Shown piece after piece: positions 37,435 through 47,946 of a stretch of DNA of 64,000 bases (position 1 is its first letter; every line of letters starts with the position of its first letter). The stretch comes from Saturnia japonica. Taxonomy: Eukaryota; Arthropoda; Insecta; Lepidoptera; Saturniidae. Both the position numbers and the translations under genes were made by a program. The stretch spans positions 17,546,001 to 17,610,000 of the forward strand of contig CM065322.1 of the NCBI GenBank assembly GCA_033032175.1, written 5' to 3'. The notes below the pieces were generated by a model. That model saw only the letters and a list, made by a program, of their open reading frames with translations. It made no database searches and was not told where the DNA came from.

Positions 37435-37636
37435 TAAATGATAATCTATTTGTCATGAGCATACTTCTGATACCGACAACAAAGTAAAATCAATGTATAA
37501 ACGAGTGAATCAAGCAAATGGTAAACTTACAAGAATCAGACACTGTGTCAACGATCCTTGTGTCTCTGTCGGCTTAAACGTTCTGTGCACGCACTACTGG
37601 ATGCTTGCTGCTTGTTGGTTTCTAATTAGTGACATA

Positions 37637-38370
37637 TCTATACTAATATTACAACGCTGAAGAGTTTGTTTCTTTGTTTGGTTTAACGCGCTAATCTCAA
37701 GAACTACTGATTCGAATGGAAATTAATTTTAGTGTTCGATAGCCCATTTATCGCTATAACATCATACTATAACCAATAGGAGCGGAGCATCAACGAAAAA
37801 TGTTGCAAAAACGGGGAAAATTTATTCCGTTTGAGAGCTTCTTTTGCATGTGCTAAGTAAATAGTTAAAGTTACGTAACAATCATGTATGACGGAATTGA
37901 ATCTCTTAAAAAGTCTTTAAAAAACTCCACCATAGTATATGTCAATCTTTTAAGATCGACTCAACATAACCTTTTTTATGATAATAAAATTTGTTCTAAA
38001 ATAATGCTTTATTAAAGAAGGTTGTTTTATAAACATGGTATTAATCCTTATCAAAATAAATACGTTATTCATCACAAGTATGTATTTAAATTGGAACAAA
38101 ATTGCCCTTTACATAATTGATTTCAATTAATATCTTGGAGATATCATAGTTTTAAAATAATTCCGCAGATTTTTTTCATCAAATAGCGTGTGCGCATTTT
38201 TACTATGCGGAAATGATCTGGGAGACGGGCGGTCATGCGGGGAGGGGAGAGTGAATCAGGCTTCAATGGTTCATAGTTAAAGAAAGTATTAACGTCTTTA
38301 GAATTATACTATAGGTGCCTATGACCCACTCTATCTAACCCTCTCTCTCTCTCTCTTATGTGACCTTCTC
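37637..38370 (+). mobile_element. Helitron-like element of the CTGAAGAGTTTGTTT type, with CT microsatellite
   Basis: It starts A|TCTATACTAATATTAC followed by GCTGAAGAGTTTGTTT and the CTAATCTCAAGAACTACTG motif. It continues in parallel with the copy at 42305 for about 700 bp, to a (CT)n tract and TTATGTGACC. The canonical CTAG end is missing. The copia-type element lies about 110 bp further right. Such elements match the microsatellite-associated Helitrons (MINE-1 type) known in moths. Confidence 0.55.
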
Positions 38371-38503
38371 TCTCAAGTGATCAATTTTAGCAAAATAACT
38401 AGGCGGCCCGTTTATATTGCTTCTCAGTTTAGTATAATTATGACATTTTATATAGAGGTCACTTTTTCTTAAAAGGCTCTATCAAGCACGTTGTTTTATT
38501 ATA

Positions 38504-38518
38504 GGTTATGGGCCCAGT
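38504..38518 (+). promoter_or_regulatory. Copia-type primer-binding site
   Basis: GGTTATGGGCCCAGT directly follows the left terminal repeat. The same sequence type is used by Drosophila copia, which primes from an internal fragment of initiator methionine tRNA. It identifies the preceding 24 bp as the 3' end of an LTR. Confidence 0.8.
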
Positions 38519-38609
38519 GCATCTATTTTTCTCGCGAAATATATAATTTATAGTAAGTAAAAGTGATAAATAAAGTTTTGCAGATTGAGAAAACTCACTG
38601 TGAGTAAAG

Positions 38610-39326
38610 ATGACGTCGAATTATCTTGTGAGTGTGCCTAAACTCAAAGGGCGTGAAAATTACAGTGAGTGGGCTTTCGCAGCGGAGAATTTTCTGGTTT
38701 TGGAGGGAATGTCGGCTTGCATCAAGGAGACGACAGGAGATACAACAGTAGGAGCCGCAGATGATGTGAAAACTAAAGCGAAGTTGATACTGACTATCGA
38801 CTCGTCATTATACGTGCACATTAAAGATGTTCAGACTAGTGCAGAACTGTGGAAAAAGTTAAAGCAACTATTTGACGATTCGGGTTTCACTAGAAGAATA
38901 AGTTTGCTCAGGACCTTAATTTCAATTAGATTCGAAAATTGTACTTCTATGACGTCGTATGTAACCCAAATCATCGAATCGAGTCAAAAATTAAGTGGAA
39001 CAGGGTTTAACATCAACGATGAATGGGTCAGATCGCTTCTATTAGCTGGATTAACGGAGAAATATTCGCCAATGATTATGGCAATTGAACATTCCGGCAT
39101 TCCAATAACGGCCGACGCCATTAAAACAAAACTCTTAGACATGGAGGAAGATAGTGGCGCCGCCAGCGGAGCGTTTGCGAGTTGTAAGAAAAAACAGGTT
39201 GGCAGCACTGGCTGGAAAAAGCATACGTCAATGTTTAATCCGTTAAAGCCAAAAGATAAACCGATAAAATGCTACAAGTGCAAACAGATTGGCCATTATC
39301 GAAATCAGTGTACGAATTCTACATAA
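38610..39326 (+). CDS. gag: Copia-type Gag (capsid/nucleocapsid), intact 238 codons
   Basis: The ATG is in the favourable context AAAGATGACG, about 90 bases after the primer site. Residues about 1-60 give the N-terminal copia/Ty1 Gag signature (LKGRENYSEWAFAAENFLVLEG). Residues about 60-190 are the UBN2/copia Gag helical domain (ELWKKLKQLF, SLLRTLISIRFENC, LLLAGLTEKYSPMI). A CCHC zinc knuckle sits near the end (CYKCKQIGHYRNQC, spacing C-X2-C-X4-H-X4-C, about residues 221-234). The frame has no break and ends at TAA. In intact copia elements gag continues in frame into protease, so this TAA is either a nonsense change or a stop that isolates Gag. The product would be a capsid protein able to bind RNA. 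Confidence 0.85.
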   Translation: MTSNYLVSVPKLKGRENYSEWAFAAENFLVLEGMSACIKETTGDTTVGAADDVKTKAKLILTIDSSLYVHIKDVQTSAELWKKLKQLFDDSGFTRRISLLRTLISIRFENCTSMTSYVTQIIESSQKLSGTGFNINDEWVRSLLLAGLTEKYSPMIMAIEHSGIPITADAIKTKLLDMEEDSGAASGAFASCKKKQVGSTGWKKHTSMFNPLKPKDKPIKCYKCKQIGHYRNQCTNST

Positions 39327-39937
39327 GAAAGAAATTATAATAAATGTAAACAAACGAATGCATTCAGTGCTATTTTCCTAAATGGTACATTCGGGAAGAA
39401 CGAGTGGTACGTTGATTCAGGTGTCAGTATTCACTTAACTCCAAACAAACATTGGATGAAAAATGCGTCGCATGACCATTACAACAAAGAAATTGTCGTC
39501 GCGAATCAAGAAAAAATGTCTGTTGAGTGTAAAGGTGATGTTCAGATAACAACAGTGACTGATACCTGTGAATATGAAGTAGTTGTGGAAGATGTATTGC
39601 AAGCTAACCTTCTATCAGTGAGCCAGTTGATTGCAAAAGGCAACAGAGTGGTGTTTTCCGATGAAGGATGTCAAATCTACAATAAATCAGGTGATATTGT
39701 GGCTACGGCATGCTTAGTAAATGGAGTTTACAAATTGAATATATCACAGCGAGGGTTTCAGGTGATGTTTGGCATCGTAGACTTGGCCATGTCAACAGCA
39801 ATTATTTGAACCAGATGCAGGATGCAGTGGAAGGCTTGAAACTTGAAAGCAAGACAGATATATCAAAGTCTACTTGTGAGACATGCTGTAAAGGCAAACA
39901 CAGTCGTTTACCATTTCCAAAAAGTACTACACAATAG
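39327..39937 (+). pseudogene. pol: Copia-type protease and GAG-pre-integrase remnant
   Basis: In frame with gag after the TAA stop come NAFSAIFL, then WYVDSGVSIHLT, the copia protease active site with DSGVS in place of the usual DSGAS/T, then a beta-rich stretch to LLSVSQLIAKG. Near 39755 the frame shifts, and VWHRRLGHVNSNYL continues in another frame, followed by CETCCKGKHSRLPFPKS, the GAG-pre-integrase zinc-binding module. Coding ends at a TAG just before the right 24-bp repeat. At least two lesions (a stop and a frameshift) and a terminal deletion mean that no functional Pol is made. Confidence 0.85.
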
Positions 39938-40611
39938 AATATCAAGCACGTTGTTTTATTATAGGCTCGTACAGCATAGAGAGTAGGTACGCAGTATACA
40001 TATATGTATGATTCACGTCATCGAACACAAACGTAAAGCAACAAGTACCAATTACAAATCCCTTGAATAATTCTATTTTCGCTGAGTACGTTCCCATGTA
40101 ATCCTACAGCGCTCGACAGCGCTTGATACACGTCCGACCAACTAACAGATATTCTGCTAACGAGTTCGAAAAATAATTTGTGTAGGTTTGTATACCTATT
40201 TTAATTAATTATAACTTTTATTAACTTCTCGTTCTTCTTTGTACATGTCTAAGCGATTCATCTTTCTTCTTATCAATTACTCTTTATTTTTCGTATGACC
40301 AGGTAACAAACATTTGTATACATTATCTGTGTTGCTAAATACACGCCACGCTAAATGTTGTACATGGAAATATGTATTATTATTACTTTATATAAGATAT
40401 AATAATGTATGAGAAGTATGCTGTACACGTTTTTAGGCTACAAGAATTGTCAATGATGTAGTAACAATCAACAAAAATTAGTATATTTTTAAACTTATAT
40501 AAAATAGTATTATAATTAGTATGAAAGATCTTTTGTTTTTAATAGTAGCGTTAAAATGGCTGGACTGTATTTTTTAGTAAGCACAGTATAAAGAGATCTG
40601 CAATCCAATTG

Positions 40612-40697
40612 CCGGCCGTGACTGTCATGTCGCCTGCAAGCCTGTCTCTCTACAGTCGTACATACACTGGCTGATCACGAAACGCGACAAACCTAAA
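40612..40697. repeat. Dispersed repeat pair, copy 2
   Basis: GGCCGTGACTGTCATGTCG, CTGCAAGCCTGTCTC, GATCACGAAACGCGACAAAC parallels the sequence at 1435-1545. Confidence 0.35.
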
Positions 40698-40929
40698 CGA
40701 GAGCAGACCTATTACGAACTAATTACGTACAATTGCGTACCGCCCCGATTGTTTAATTTGCGTCTTCAAAGCGATAAAATGAATCATATTAATAAAGTAT
40801 ACTAATTTTTTTTTTATTGTTATAGATTTAGCATTGTGGCCACAATGTCGCCTGATTTTAGTGGCGATGTGGTCCAAGATGGTGACACGTTATACCAAGT
40901 GGAAAACTGGCTCTCAATTGCAGCTGCTG

Positions 40930-41120
40930 TAACAAACCTATAGTATTTGGCGACAGATTTTCAACATGAGGATGGTAGTTAACCAGGCGGGCATTTGAAA
41001 AAATCCTTCATCACGTACCTTTCCCTCACCGGGCGATCAGGCTCATTGCAAGGATTCGAACTTAAATCGATTGACGCGATGTCCGTACGCGCTGCCACTG
41101 AGCTATTATTGCTTTAGATT
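40930..41120 (-). repeat. tRNA-derived SINE, family B, copy 1
   Basis: On the minus strand the head is TAGCTCAGTGGCAGCGCG (box A) and AGTTCGAATCCTTGCAATG (box B). The body (GCCTGATCGCCCGGTGAGGG, AAATGCCCGCCTGGTTAACT, CTGTCGCCAAATAC) is shared with 31660-31882. Confidence 0.7.
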
Positions 41121-42304
41121 ACGATTTACTTATATAATTCAAGAATCTTTTAATTTATACTGAATAATATTAGTACTGTATAATAAAACGAAACTGAAAT
41201 CAAAAATATATTAAAACATAATAAGCCTTGTATGAAAATGAAATATCTTGTTTGAAAAACGTTTGGAAATGTACCTAAGAAACCTAGACATTACATTTGA
41301 AATGTAATGTAATAGAGTGTGTAGGTGATGCGAGCGACCGCGCACGATAACCGCAACGAGTACGAAAGCGAACGCAACCAAACATAAATACCGAACAACA
41401 ACAAATATTAGAAAAACCACTGATTGCGGCGAAAACGACGTGACGTCTACACTCACTCACTTCTTTATAAAATCACCATCACATCACAAAAACATTACAA
41501 TTAACGGAATGATATGTTTAGTAGAGGCCTCAGGTTGTATCGGCGCGAGATTGGACGCAAGCGGAGCCCGACGCGTGCGGTCTCACGCGAGGGCGGGCGG
41601 CGACTGCCTAGGGCGGCCGCCCCGCCTCGCGCTAGTGATGCGCTATTCGCTCACCTGCCCAATTTACTCAATTACTGATACGAATCTTTTTATTCCATTT
41701 AATAGGTTTTGCGGTTAGAGCAGTGCAACGCGAATTTATAACACTCAGACCGAACTGGATCGCTTGTATCATACGCTTGTCATGTGAATCACGACACAAT
41801 GTCTCGTTATGAGAAATATGATAACTTCATTAACACCTATTCCAAATGATTTATGGAAGAACGATATAGTACATGACCGCTTGACGCATCGATCAAATAT
41901 ATAAAACAAACCTTTAACACATATAAGCACTATTTTCAGTACAATTATAAGTAAGTAACGAAATTCATTAAAAAAATAATTCAACAAAAATTTCTCATTG
42001 AACTTTCCGATTTGTAGCATCAAAAGAACGCCTCAAATAGTTCACAAAACGTCCCCGACGCGACGCGACTCAACGCGAGGATTTCTCGTTGCAAACTAGG
42101 TTAACGATCACGCTTCCTTGTGATAATGCTCGACATCGTTCTTGATTGTGGACCGGCGACTCACGACTCACAGACTCGGTTACACCTGCCACTGGATTAC
42201 TCTCACTGAACTAAATTAGATCCATAGGTACACTCCACTCATTACTGTATTTTTTCATTTAGACTTGTGACCTAAAAACAATCTGCTTAAGTTTAAACTT
42301 AACA
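41121..42304. other. Intron with scattered CpG-rich patches
   Basis: Apart from the CpG patches at 41320-41380, 41535-41650 and 42050-42140 nothing is assigned. The open frames that cross them have low-complexity composition. Confidence 0.4.
41535..41650. other. CpG-rich patch in intron
   Basis: A dense CG stretch (GACGCGTGCGG, GGGCGGGCGGCG, GGGCGGCCGCCCCGCC) in AT-rich DNA. Neighbouring CG-rich bits lie at 41320-41380 and 42050-42140. No convincing reading frame or splice-site pair is seen. It could be a promoter or 5' untranslated exon of a further isoform, or a GC-rich transposon fragment. Confidence 0.3.
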
Positions 42305-42950
42305 TCTATGCTAATATTATAAAGCTGAAGAGTTTGTTTGTCTGTTTGGTTGAACGCGCTAATCTCAGGAAGTACTGGTTGGATTAGAAAAAATATTTTA
42401 GTGTTCGATAGTTCAATTATCGAGGAAGGTTATAAGCTATATAACATCATGCTACGACCAATAGAAGCGGAGCATCAATGAAATGTTGCAAAAACAAGGA
42501 AAATTTATTCCTTTTGAGTTTCCCTTGCGTGCGCTGCGTAAATAGTTAAAGTTACGCAACAATGACATGTAACAGAATTGTTTCTCTTAAAAAGGTCTAA
42601 AAAAGTCCGCGATAGCATATGTCTATTTTTTAAGGTTGACTTAATATAACCTTTTTTATGGTAATAAAAATTATAAACATGGTATTAATCCTTATCGAAA
42701 TAAATACGTTATTCATCACAAGTATTTAATTTTGTACAAAATTGTTCTTTGCATAATTGGATTTCAATGAATATCTTAGGAGATAAAACAATCAAGTACT
42801 GCGCGTGCATTTTAGCGGAATGGTGTGGCAGGCGAGTGGCACCTATAAATTGTATTGTCTCTGCCTACGACATTTGTTATTTGTCTCTGCCTACGTCCCA
42901 CTCTCTCTAACCCTCTCTCTCTCTCTCTCATATGTGACATAAACGAAGTT
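42305..42950 (+). mobile_element. Helitron-like element, second copy of the CTGAAGAGTTTGTTT type
   Basis: It starts A|TCTATGCTAATATTATAAAG. It shares ordered blocks with 37637-38370 (GAACGCGCTAATCTCAGG, ACCAATAGAAGCGGAGCATC, GTTGCAAAAAC, AAACATGGTATTAATCCTTA) and ends in (CT)n then CATATGTGAC. Identity is interrupted by small indels, so both are old. Confidence 0.55.
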
Positions 42951-45305
42951 GCGTGGGACCATACAGGATGGATTTTGAGATGGCGCAGTTAGGGTATAGA
43001 TATCTTAACCGTTGCACCTACACAGAAACTTTCTAACTTTTTGAGACATTTTGACTGGCATTTACAGTTTTTGCTAAAGTGTACAGTCAGCAAGAAAATG
43101 TGCAATTGGGAAAGAGACACCAACTTATTTTTAGCCTTCATTTTTTATTTATTATGGATAGTCTGTGCACTAAAAGGAAGACTAGACAGAAATAAAGAAA
43201 AAAAGAATTTTCGAAAGAACCCATGTCAATATTTTATTAACTTGGAAAATAAAAATTTGGATAGTTTGTTGCTTGTAACTTCTCACATTCTTAGACAAAA
43301 TAACCTGAAATTCAGAAAGTTTAGTCTTACTAGAAGTTTATTATTGAAATAATAGAAACATTTCATCTGCTTTGGAGAGGTATAGGATCACAAACACAAT
43401 GCGACTAGGGCCAACAAATGTTTTAAAAGAAACTTTATTTTCAATGTTAATAAAATAATGACATGTATTACTAGTTCGAAATTCGTAGATAATTTTTTTC
43501 TTTATTTTTTTCCAGTCCTTTATTTAGCGCTCAGATCATTCACGATAATAAGTTTTGATAATTATAAAAATAAGTTGGAGTCTCTTTTCTTGCAAAACTT
43601 TATCGAAGCCACGATGATTTTCTACAAAGTGCATGGGAAAAAGTTTTTTACGATTTCTGATATTTTTAGTACTCTAATCTTAGTTGGTCCCATTGAGTTT
43701 ATTGACCCTTATAAAAAACAGGACTAACACGAAAAAAAACTTTTTGTATAAATAGCCAGTTTTCTTGCTGACTATAAACTTTAAAAAAAACTTTAAATGC
43801 AGGTCAAAATATCTGAAAACCAAGGGCAGTCTCTTCAGAAAGTTTTCGTGTAGCTACAACGGAAGTACCTACTCTTGATGCTTCATCTCAAAACTCCAGC
43901 CTGTATAGAGTAATACTGATGGTAAAATTATAAGTAACATCTAAGTTATTTATTAATGTATGTAAACAAAGCCTCGCCTAACGCTACTTACAGCAGCTTA
44001 ACTTCGTAAACCAAGAGATTACGCTGTGGCCTGGGAGACGTAATAACTCTTCATAAATGATCGAAGCAGTAGCTGCGGCTGCGGCTCCGGCTGCCTCGTA
44101 AACAATCTAAACTCTACGCATGTAGTAATACGTAAAAGGATTTAAACAGCTCAAAGTATACACTTTAGAGGAAAGTTATGTCCTCTTACACTATGTAATA
44201 TTATAAAGCTCAAAAGTTTGTTTGTTTGAACGTGATAAAATCTAAAACTACCAGTCTCAATTAAAAAAATATATAATATTATATATAAATAAGGTTATAG
44301 GCTATATAACTACACGCTATGACCCTAAAGAGTGGGACAGTGATCATTGAATATAAAGCAATCTGGCAAGTTGTAGTACGGGAAGTGAGAACAACTATAG
44401 TTTATAACTTTATACTGATGCGTTGGCGGTGGTACGGTGCAAGGGAGAGGTGATAGAAAAAAATTAAACACGTGGATGAAACCGTGGGGCACAACGAGTA
44501 TTCAAAATAAAATTTCATATAACTCCTCCTTATATCCTTTAGAATAGGTTAAATTATTGTAGCAGAATTTAGCGCACATTTTCTTATTGTGTCTCCGCGA
44601 CCACGCCTGCTTTAAACTAATAATGTAGTCGCAAATGACGACATGTTTAGGTCTAGGACCAGGACGCACCTGCCACTACACACTCACAAGTTCTTGCTGA
44701 TACATTTTAAACGATGAATAGAAAATACCTTAATGATTTAATGTTTAAATAGCACTAGTTTTCCTCGGGGAATGCACACACTCTTTGTGTAGTTACACAG
44801 TCGCTGCGAACATACCTACTGTTGGCGCATGTTAATTATAAGACATTAAATATTTTCCGCTAAACCTACCACCTCATAACCACCCCCCTCCCCTACACTC
44901 CGCTCGCAAACAGTCCGTCCCGGAACGCAAGCGCATCGCCACGCGGACAACGCCGCACGCTTTAAAGAGTGATATAGTGAACTTTGTACAACCGCCGTTA
45001 AAAATATAGCTTGGAAGGCCTTCGCCGCGAGTGACATGTAATTTAGTTTTTGAAGAAGAGCTATCGTCGAGTTATATTACATACGCTACGAGTCATCATA
45101 TTAACGCAGTGAGTTCCGTAGTTTACCCGCATCCCGCACCTAATATTTAAGACCTCTTTCGAGCTACACCACCTACTTTTCAATTATTTGATGTGATATT
45201 TTCTTATGAAATTAATGATTCGCTCAGTCAGTTAATCAGTGTTAATAAAATTTCACAGTAATAACATAATAACGGTTATAATGTAAATAAATAGTATTAA
45301 CCTTT
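42951..45305. other. Intron, two AT-rich frames without support
   Basis: Plus-strand frames at 43041-43352 and 43458-43727 are rich in Phe, Leu, Lys and Asn, as expected from AT-rich DNA, and match no family I know. They could be fragments of a decayed DNA transposon. A GC-rich patch lies at 44880-44965. Confidence 0.35.
44190..44500 (+). mobile_element. Helitron-like fragment (about 310 bp)
   Basis: It begins TGTAATATTATAAAGCTCAAAAG and ends AAACCGTGGGGCACAACGAG|T, a degraded CTAG terminus. The interior is related to the CTGAAGAG-type head but shortened. Confidence 0.45.
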
Positions 45306-45357
45306 AGCGGCTACAGCGGCTACAGCGGCTGCAGCGGCTGCAGCGGCTACAGCGGCG
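45306..45357 (+). repeat. 9-bp repeat (GCGGCTACA / GCGGCTGCA)
   Basis: Five units AGCGGCTAC/AGCGGCTGC in a row, ending AGCGGCGTGG, just left of the Helitron at 45407. It is open in one frame but no gene surrounds it. Confidence 0.8.
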
Positions 45358-45406
45358 TGGCAACATTTGCACCTATGCTATGTTGTTAACAATGTACATA
45401 CACTTA

Positions 45407-47468
45407 TCTATATTAATACATCTGAAGTTCTGTCTGTACTTTTAATATTTTTCCAATATTTCTCGATAGGCACACTATATTATGAAAGATACTGATCTCA
45501 TGATCAGCCATTATATGCCATTAAGTTTTTTTTGTCTGTCAGTTTGTTTGTAGTTCCAAATTTAACTCAAAAACTGCTTGATCGATTTTGAGGAAATTTT
45601 GTACACAGGAAGTATAAGTCATTCTATAAATAATGGGTAATGAGAATTTCCAATAGTACTGTAAGAAATCGTAAAAAAAGAACGAAATTTTTAAATTTTA
45701 TTAATTCTTACCGATTTTTGACTAAATTTTGTGCACAGAAAGTCTAACTAATTACATAATAAATGAGCTATAGCAATTCTCAATATTGCTTCTAGAAATC
45801 GTAAAACAGAAGTTCGAAACAGAATTGATTTTCATCAATTCTCAACCAATTCTAATGAAATTTTGTAAACGGGAAGCATAAGTCATTCTATAATTGTGAG
45901 GCTATAAGCATCATTAATAATAAATTTTGTGCACAAAAAGTCTAACTAATTACATAATAAATGAGCTATAGCAATTCTCAATATTGCTTCTAGAAATCGT
46001 AAAACAGAAGTTCGAAACAGAATTGATTTTCATCAATTCTCAACCAATTCTAATGAAATTTTGTAAACGGGAAGCATAAGTCATTCTATAATTGTGAGGC
46101 TATAAGCATCATTAATAATAAATTTTGTGCACAAAAAGTCTAACTAATTACATAATAAATGAGCTATAGCAATTCTCAATATTGCTTCTAGAAATCGTAA
46201 AACAGAAGTTCGAAACAGAATTGATTTTCATCAATTCTCAACCAATTCTAATGAAATTTTGTAAACGGGAAGCATAAGTCATTCTATAATTGTGAGGCTA
46301 TAAGCATCATTAATAATAAATTTTGTGCACAAAAAGTCTAACTAATTACATAATAAATGAGCTATAGCAATTCTCAATATTGCTTCTAGAAATCGTAAAA
46401 CAGAAGTTCGAAACAGAATTGATTTTCATCAATTCTCAACCAATTCTAATGAAATTTTGTAAACGGGAAGCATAAGTCATTCTATAATTGTGAGGCTATA
46501 AGCATCATTAATAATAAATTTTGTGCACAAAAAGTCTAACTAATTACATAATAAATGAGCTATAGCAATTCTCAATATTGCTTCTAGAAATCGTAAAACA
46601 GAAGTTCGAAACAGAATTGATTTTCATCAATTCTCAACCAATTCTAATGAAATTTTGTAAACGGGAAGCATAAGTCATTCTATAATTGTGAGGCTATAAG
46701 CATCATTAATAATAAATTTTGTGCACAAAAAGTCTAACTAATTACATAATAAATGAGCTATAGCAATTCTCAATATTGCTTCTAGAAATCGTAAAACAGA
46801 AGTTCGAAACAGAATTGATTTTCATCAATTCTCAACCAATTCTAATGAAATTTTGTAAACGGGAAGCATAAGTCATTCTATAATTGTGAGGCTATAAGCA
46901 TCATTAATAATAAATTTTGTGCACAAAAAGTCTAACTAATTACATAATAAATGAGCTATAGCAATTCTCAATATTGCTTCTAGAAATCGTAAAACAGAAG
47001 TTCGAAACAGAATTGATTTTCATCAATTCTCAACCAATTCTAATGAAATTTTGTAAACGGGAAGCATAAGTCATTCTATAATTGTGAGGCTATAAGCATC
47101 ATTAATAATAAATTTTGTGCACAAAAAGTCTAACTAATTACATAATAAATGAGCTATAGCAATTCTCAATATTGCTTCTAGAAATCGTAAAACAGAAGTT
47201 CGAAACAGAATTGATTTTCATCAATTCTCAACCAATTCTAATGAAATTTTGTAAACGGGAAGCATAAGTCATTATATAATTGTGAGGCTATAAGCATCAT
47301 TAATAATAAATTAGAAATCGTAGAATAGAATAAAAATTACTAACAAATTTCGATTAAATATGCCGCTCTTCAATTGATACGGCATATGAATTGTCAACAA
47401 TATGAGTAAAAATAAAATTACGGGAGGTTTAGTAAAAAACGCGTGCGGAGCCGCGGGCACACCGCTAG
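45407..47468 (+). mobile_element. Helitron-like element carrying a 198-bp satellite array
   Basis: The element begins A|TCTATATTAAT and ends GGCACACCGCTAG|T, the canonical 5' TC and 3' CTAG with insertion between A and T. The first ~300 bp and last ~150 bp match the short copy at 52265-52851. The middle is expanded by eight 198-bp units. No Rep/helicase coding is present, so it is non-autonomous. Confidence 0.75.
45726..47310 (+). repeat. 198-bp tandem array, eight copies, inside the Helitron
   Basis: GAGCTATAGC recurs at 45765, 45963, 46161, 46359, 46557, 46755, 46953 and 47151, exactly 198 bp apart. Units 2-8 are practically identical (one C-to-A change near 47274); unit 1 differs slightly. 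Each unit looks composite: a ~132-bp part beginning AAATTTTGTGCAC and a ~66-bp part beginning AAATTTTGTAAACGGG, which resemble each other. No open frame runs through the array. Confidence 0.95.
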
Positions 47469-47946
47469 TATACTAATAAACATAATACACTACTGTATTA
47501 TTCTATTTAAATAAACTTATAATATTTACTAATCCTTGAACTCCGTTACATAACAAAAATGTACGTGAAATTGGCGTATATGCCATCCGCGGGACCAGAG
47601 TTATTAACTCGATAATGGTATTGTTTAACCGACTAAAAAAAATAAGACGGAGGTTATGTACTCAATTGTAATGTATATATTTTATGGACGTTCAGCCACA
47701 ACTTCTTTGTCTATGAACCGATTTGGATGATCATTTTAAATTTAATTTAATTATTAATTCACAGTAACCATGCATGTCCTGCTGGGTAAAGATTGCTTAA
47801 TATACGTGAATTCGAAGTACGAATCAGGAAACATTGGTTCCCACGTTTACAGGTCATACCATTCTTTATTACATCTTCCTCTTACAATTTATATTACATT
47901 TATTAATATTAATCATATTATATTCATACTATTTAAAAAACGAACT

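Larger units (their letters stand above)
38480..39963 (+). mobile_element. Copia-type (Ty1/copia) mini-element with 24-bp terminal repeats
   Basis: A 24-bp sequence (TATCAAGCACG...TTATTATA) occurs as an exact direct repeat at 38480-38503 and 39940-39963. It is flanked on the outside by GGCTC on both sides (38475-38479 and 39964-39968), a perfect 5-bp duplication of the size copia elements make. The left copy is followed immediately by GGTTATGGGCCCAGT, the copia-type half-tRNA(iMet) primer site. Inside are a full gag, part of protease and the GAG-pre-integrase segment. Integrase core, RT and RNase H are absent. The whole element is about 1.48 kb against roughly 5 kb for a complete copia. Confidence 0.75.

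Noticed and set aside
40930..41120. tRNA gene on the minus strand
   Set aside because: The tRNA-like head is followed by a SINE body also present at 31660-31882; the anticodon arm is not tRNA-like.
43041..43727. Two adjacent plus-strand ORFs as a gene
   Set aside because: Phe/Leu/Lys/Asn-rich composition expected of AT-rich DNA, no motif, no shared splice sites.
45306..45357. Coding poly-Ala/poly-Ser-Gly repeat exon
   Set aside because: No flanking open frame or splice sites; a short 9-bp simple repeat.
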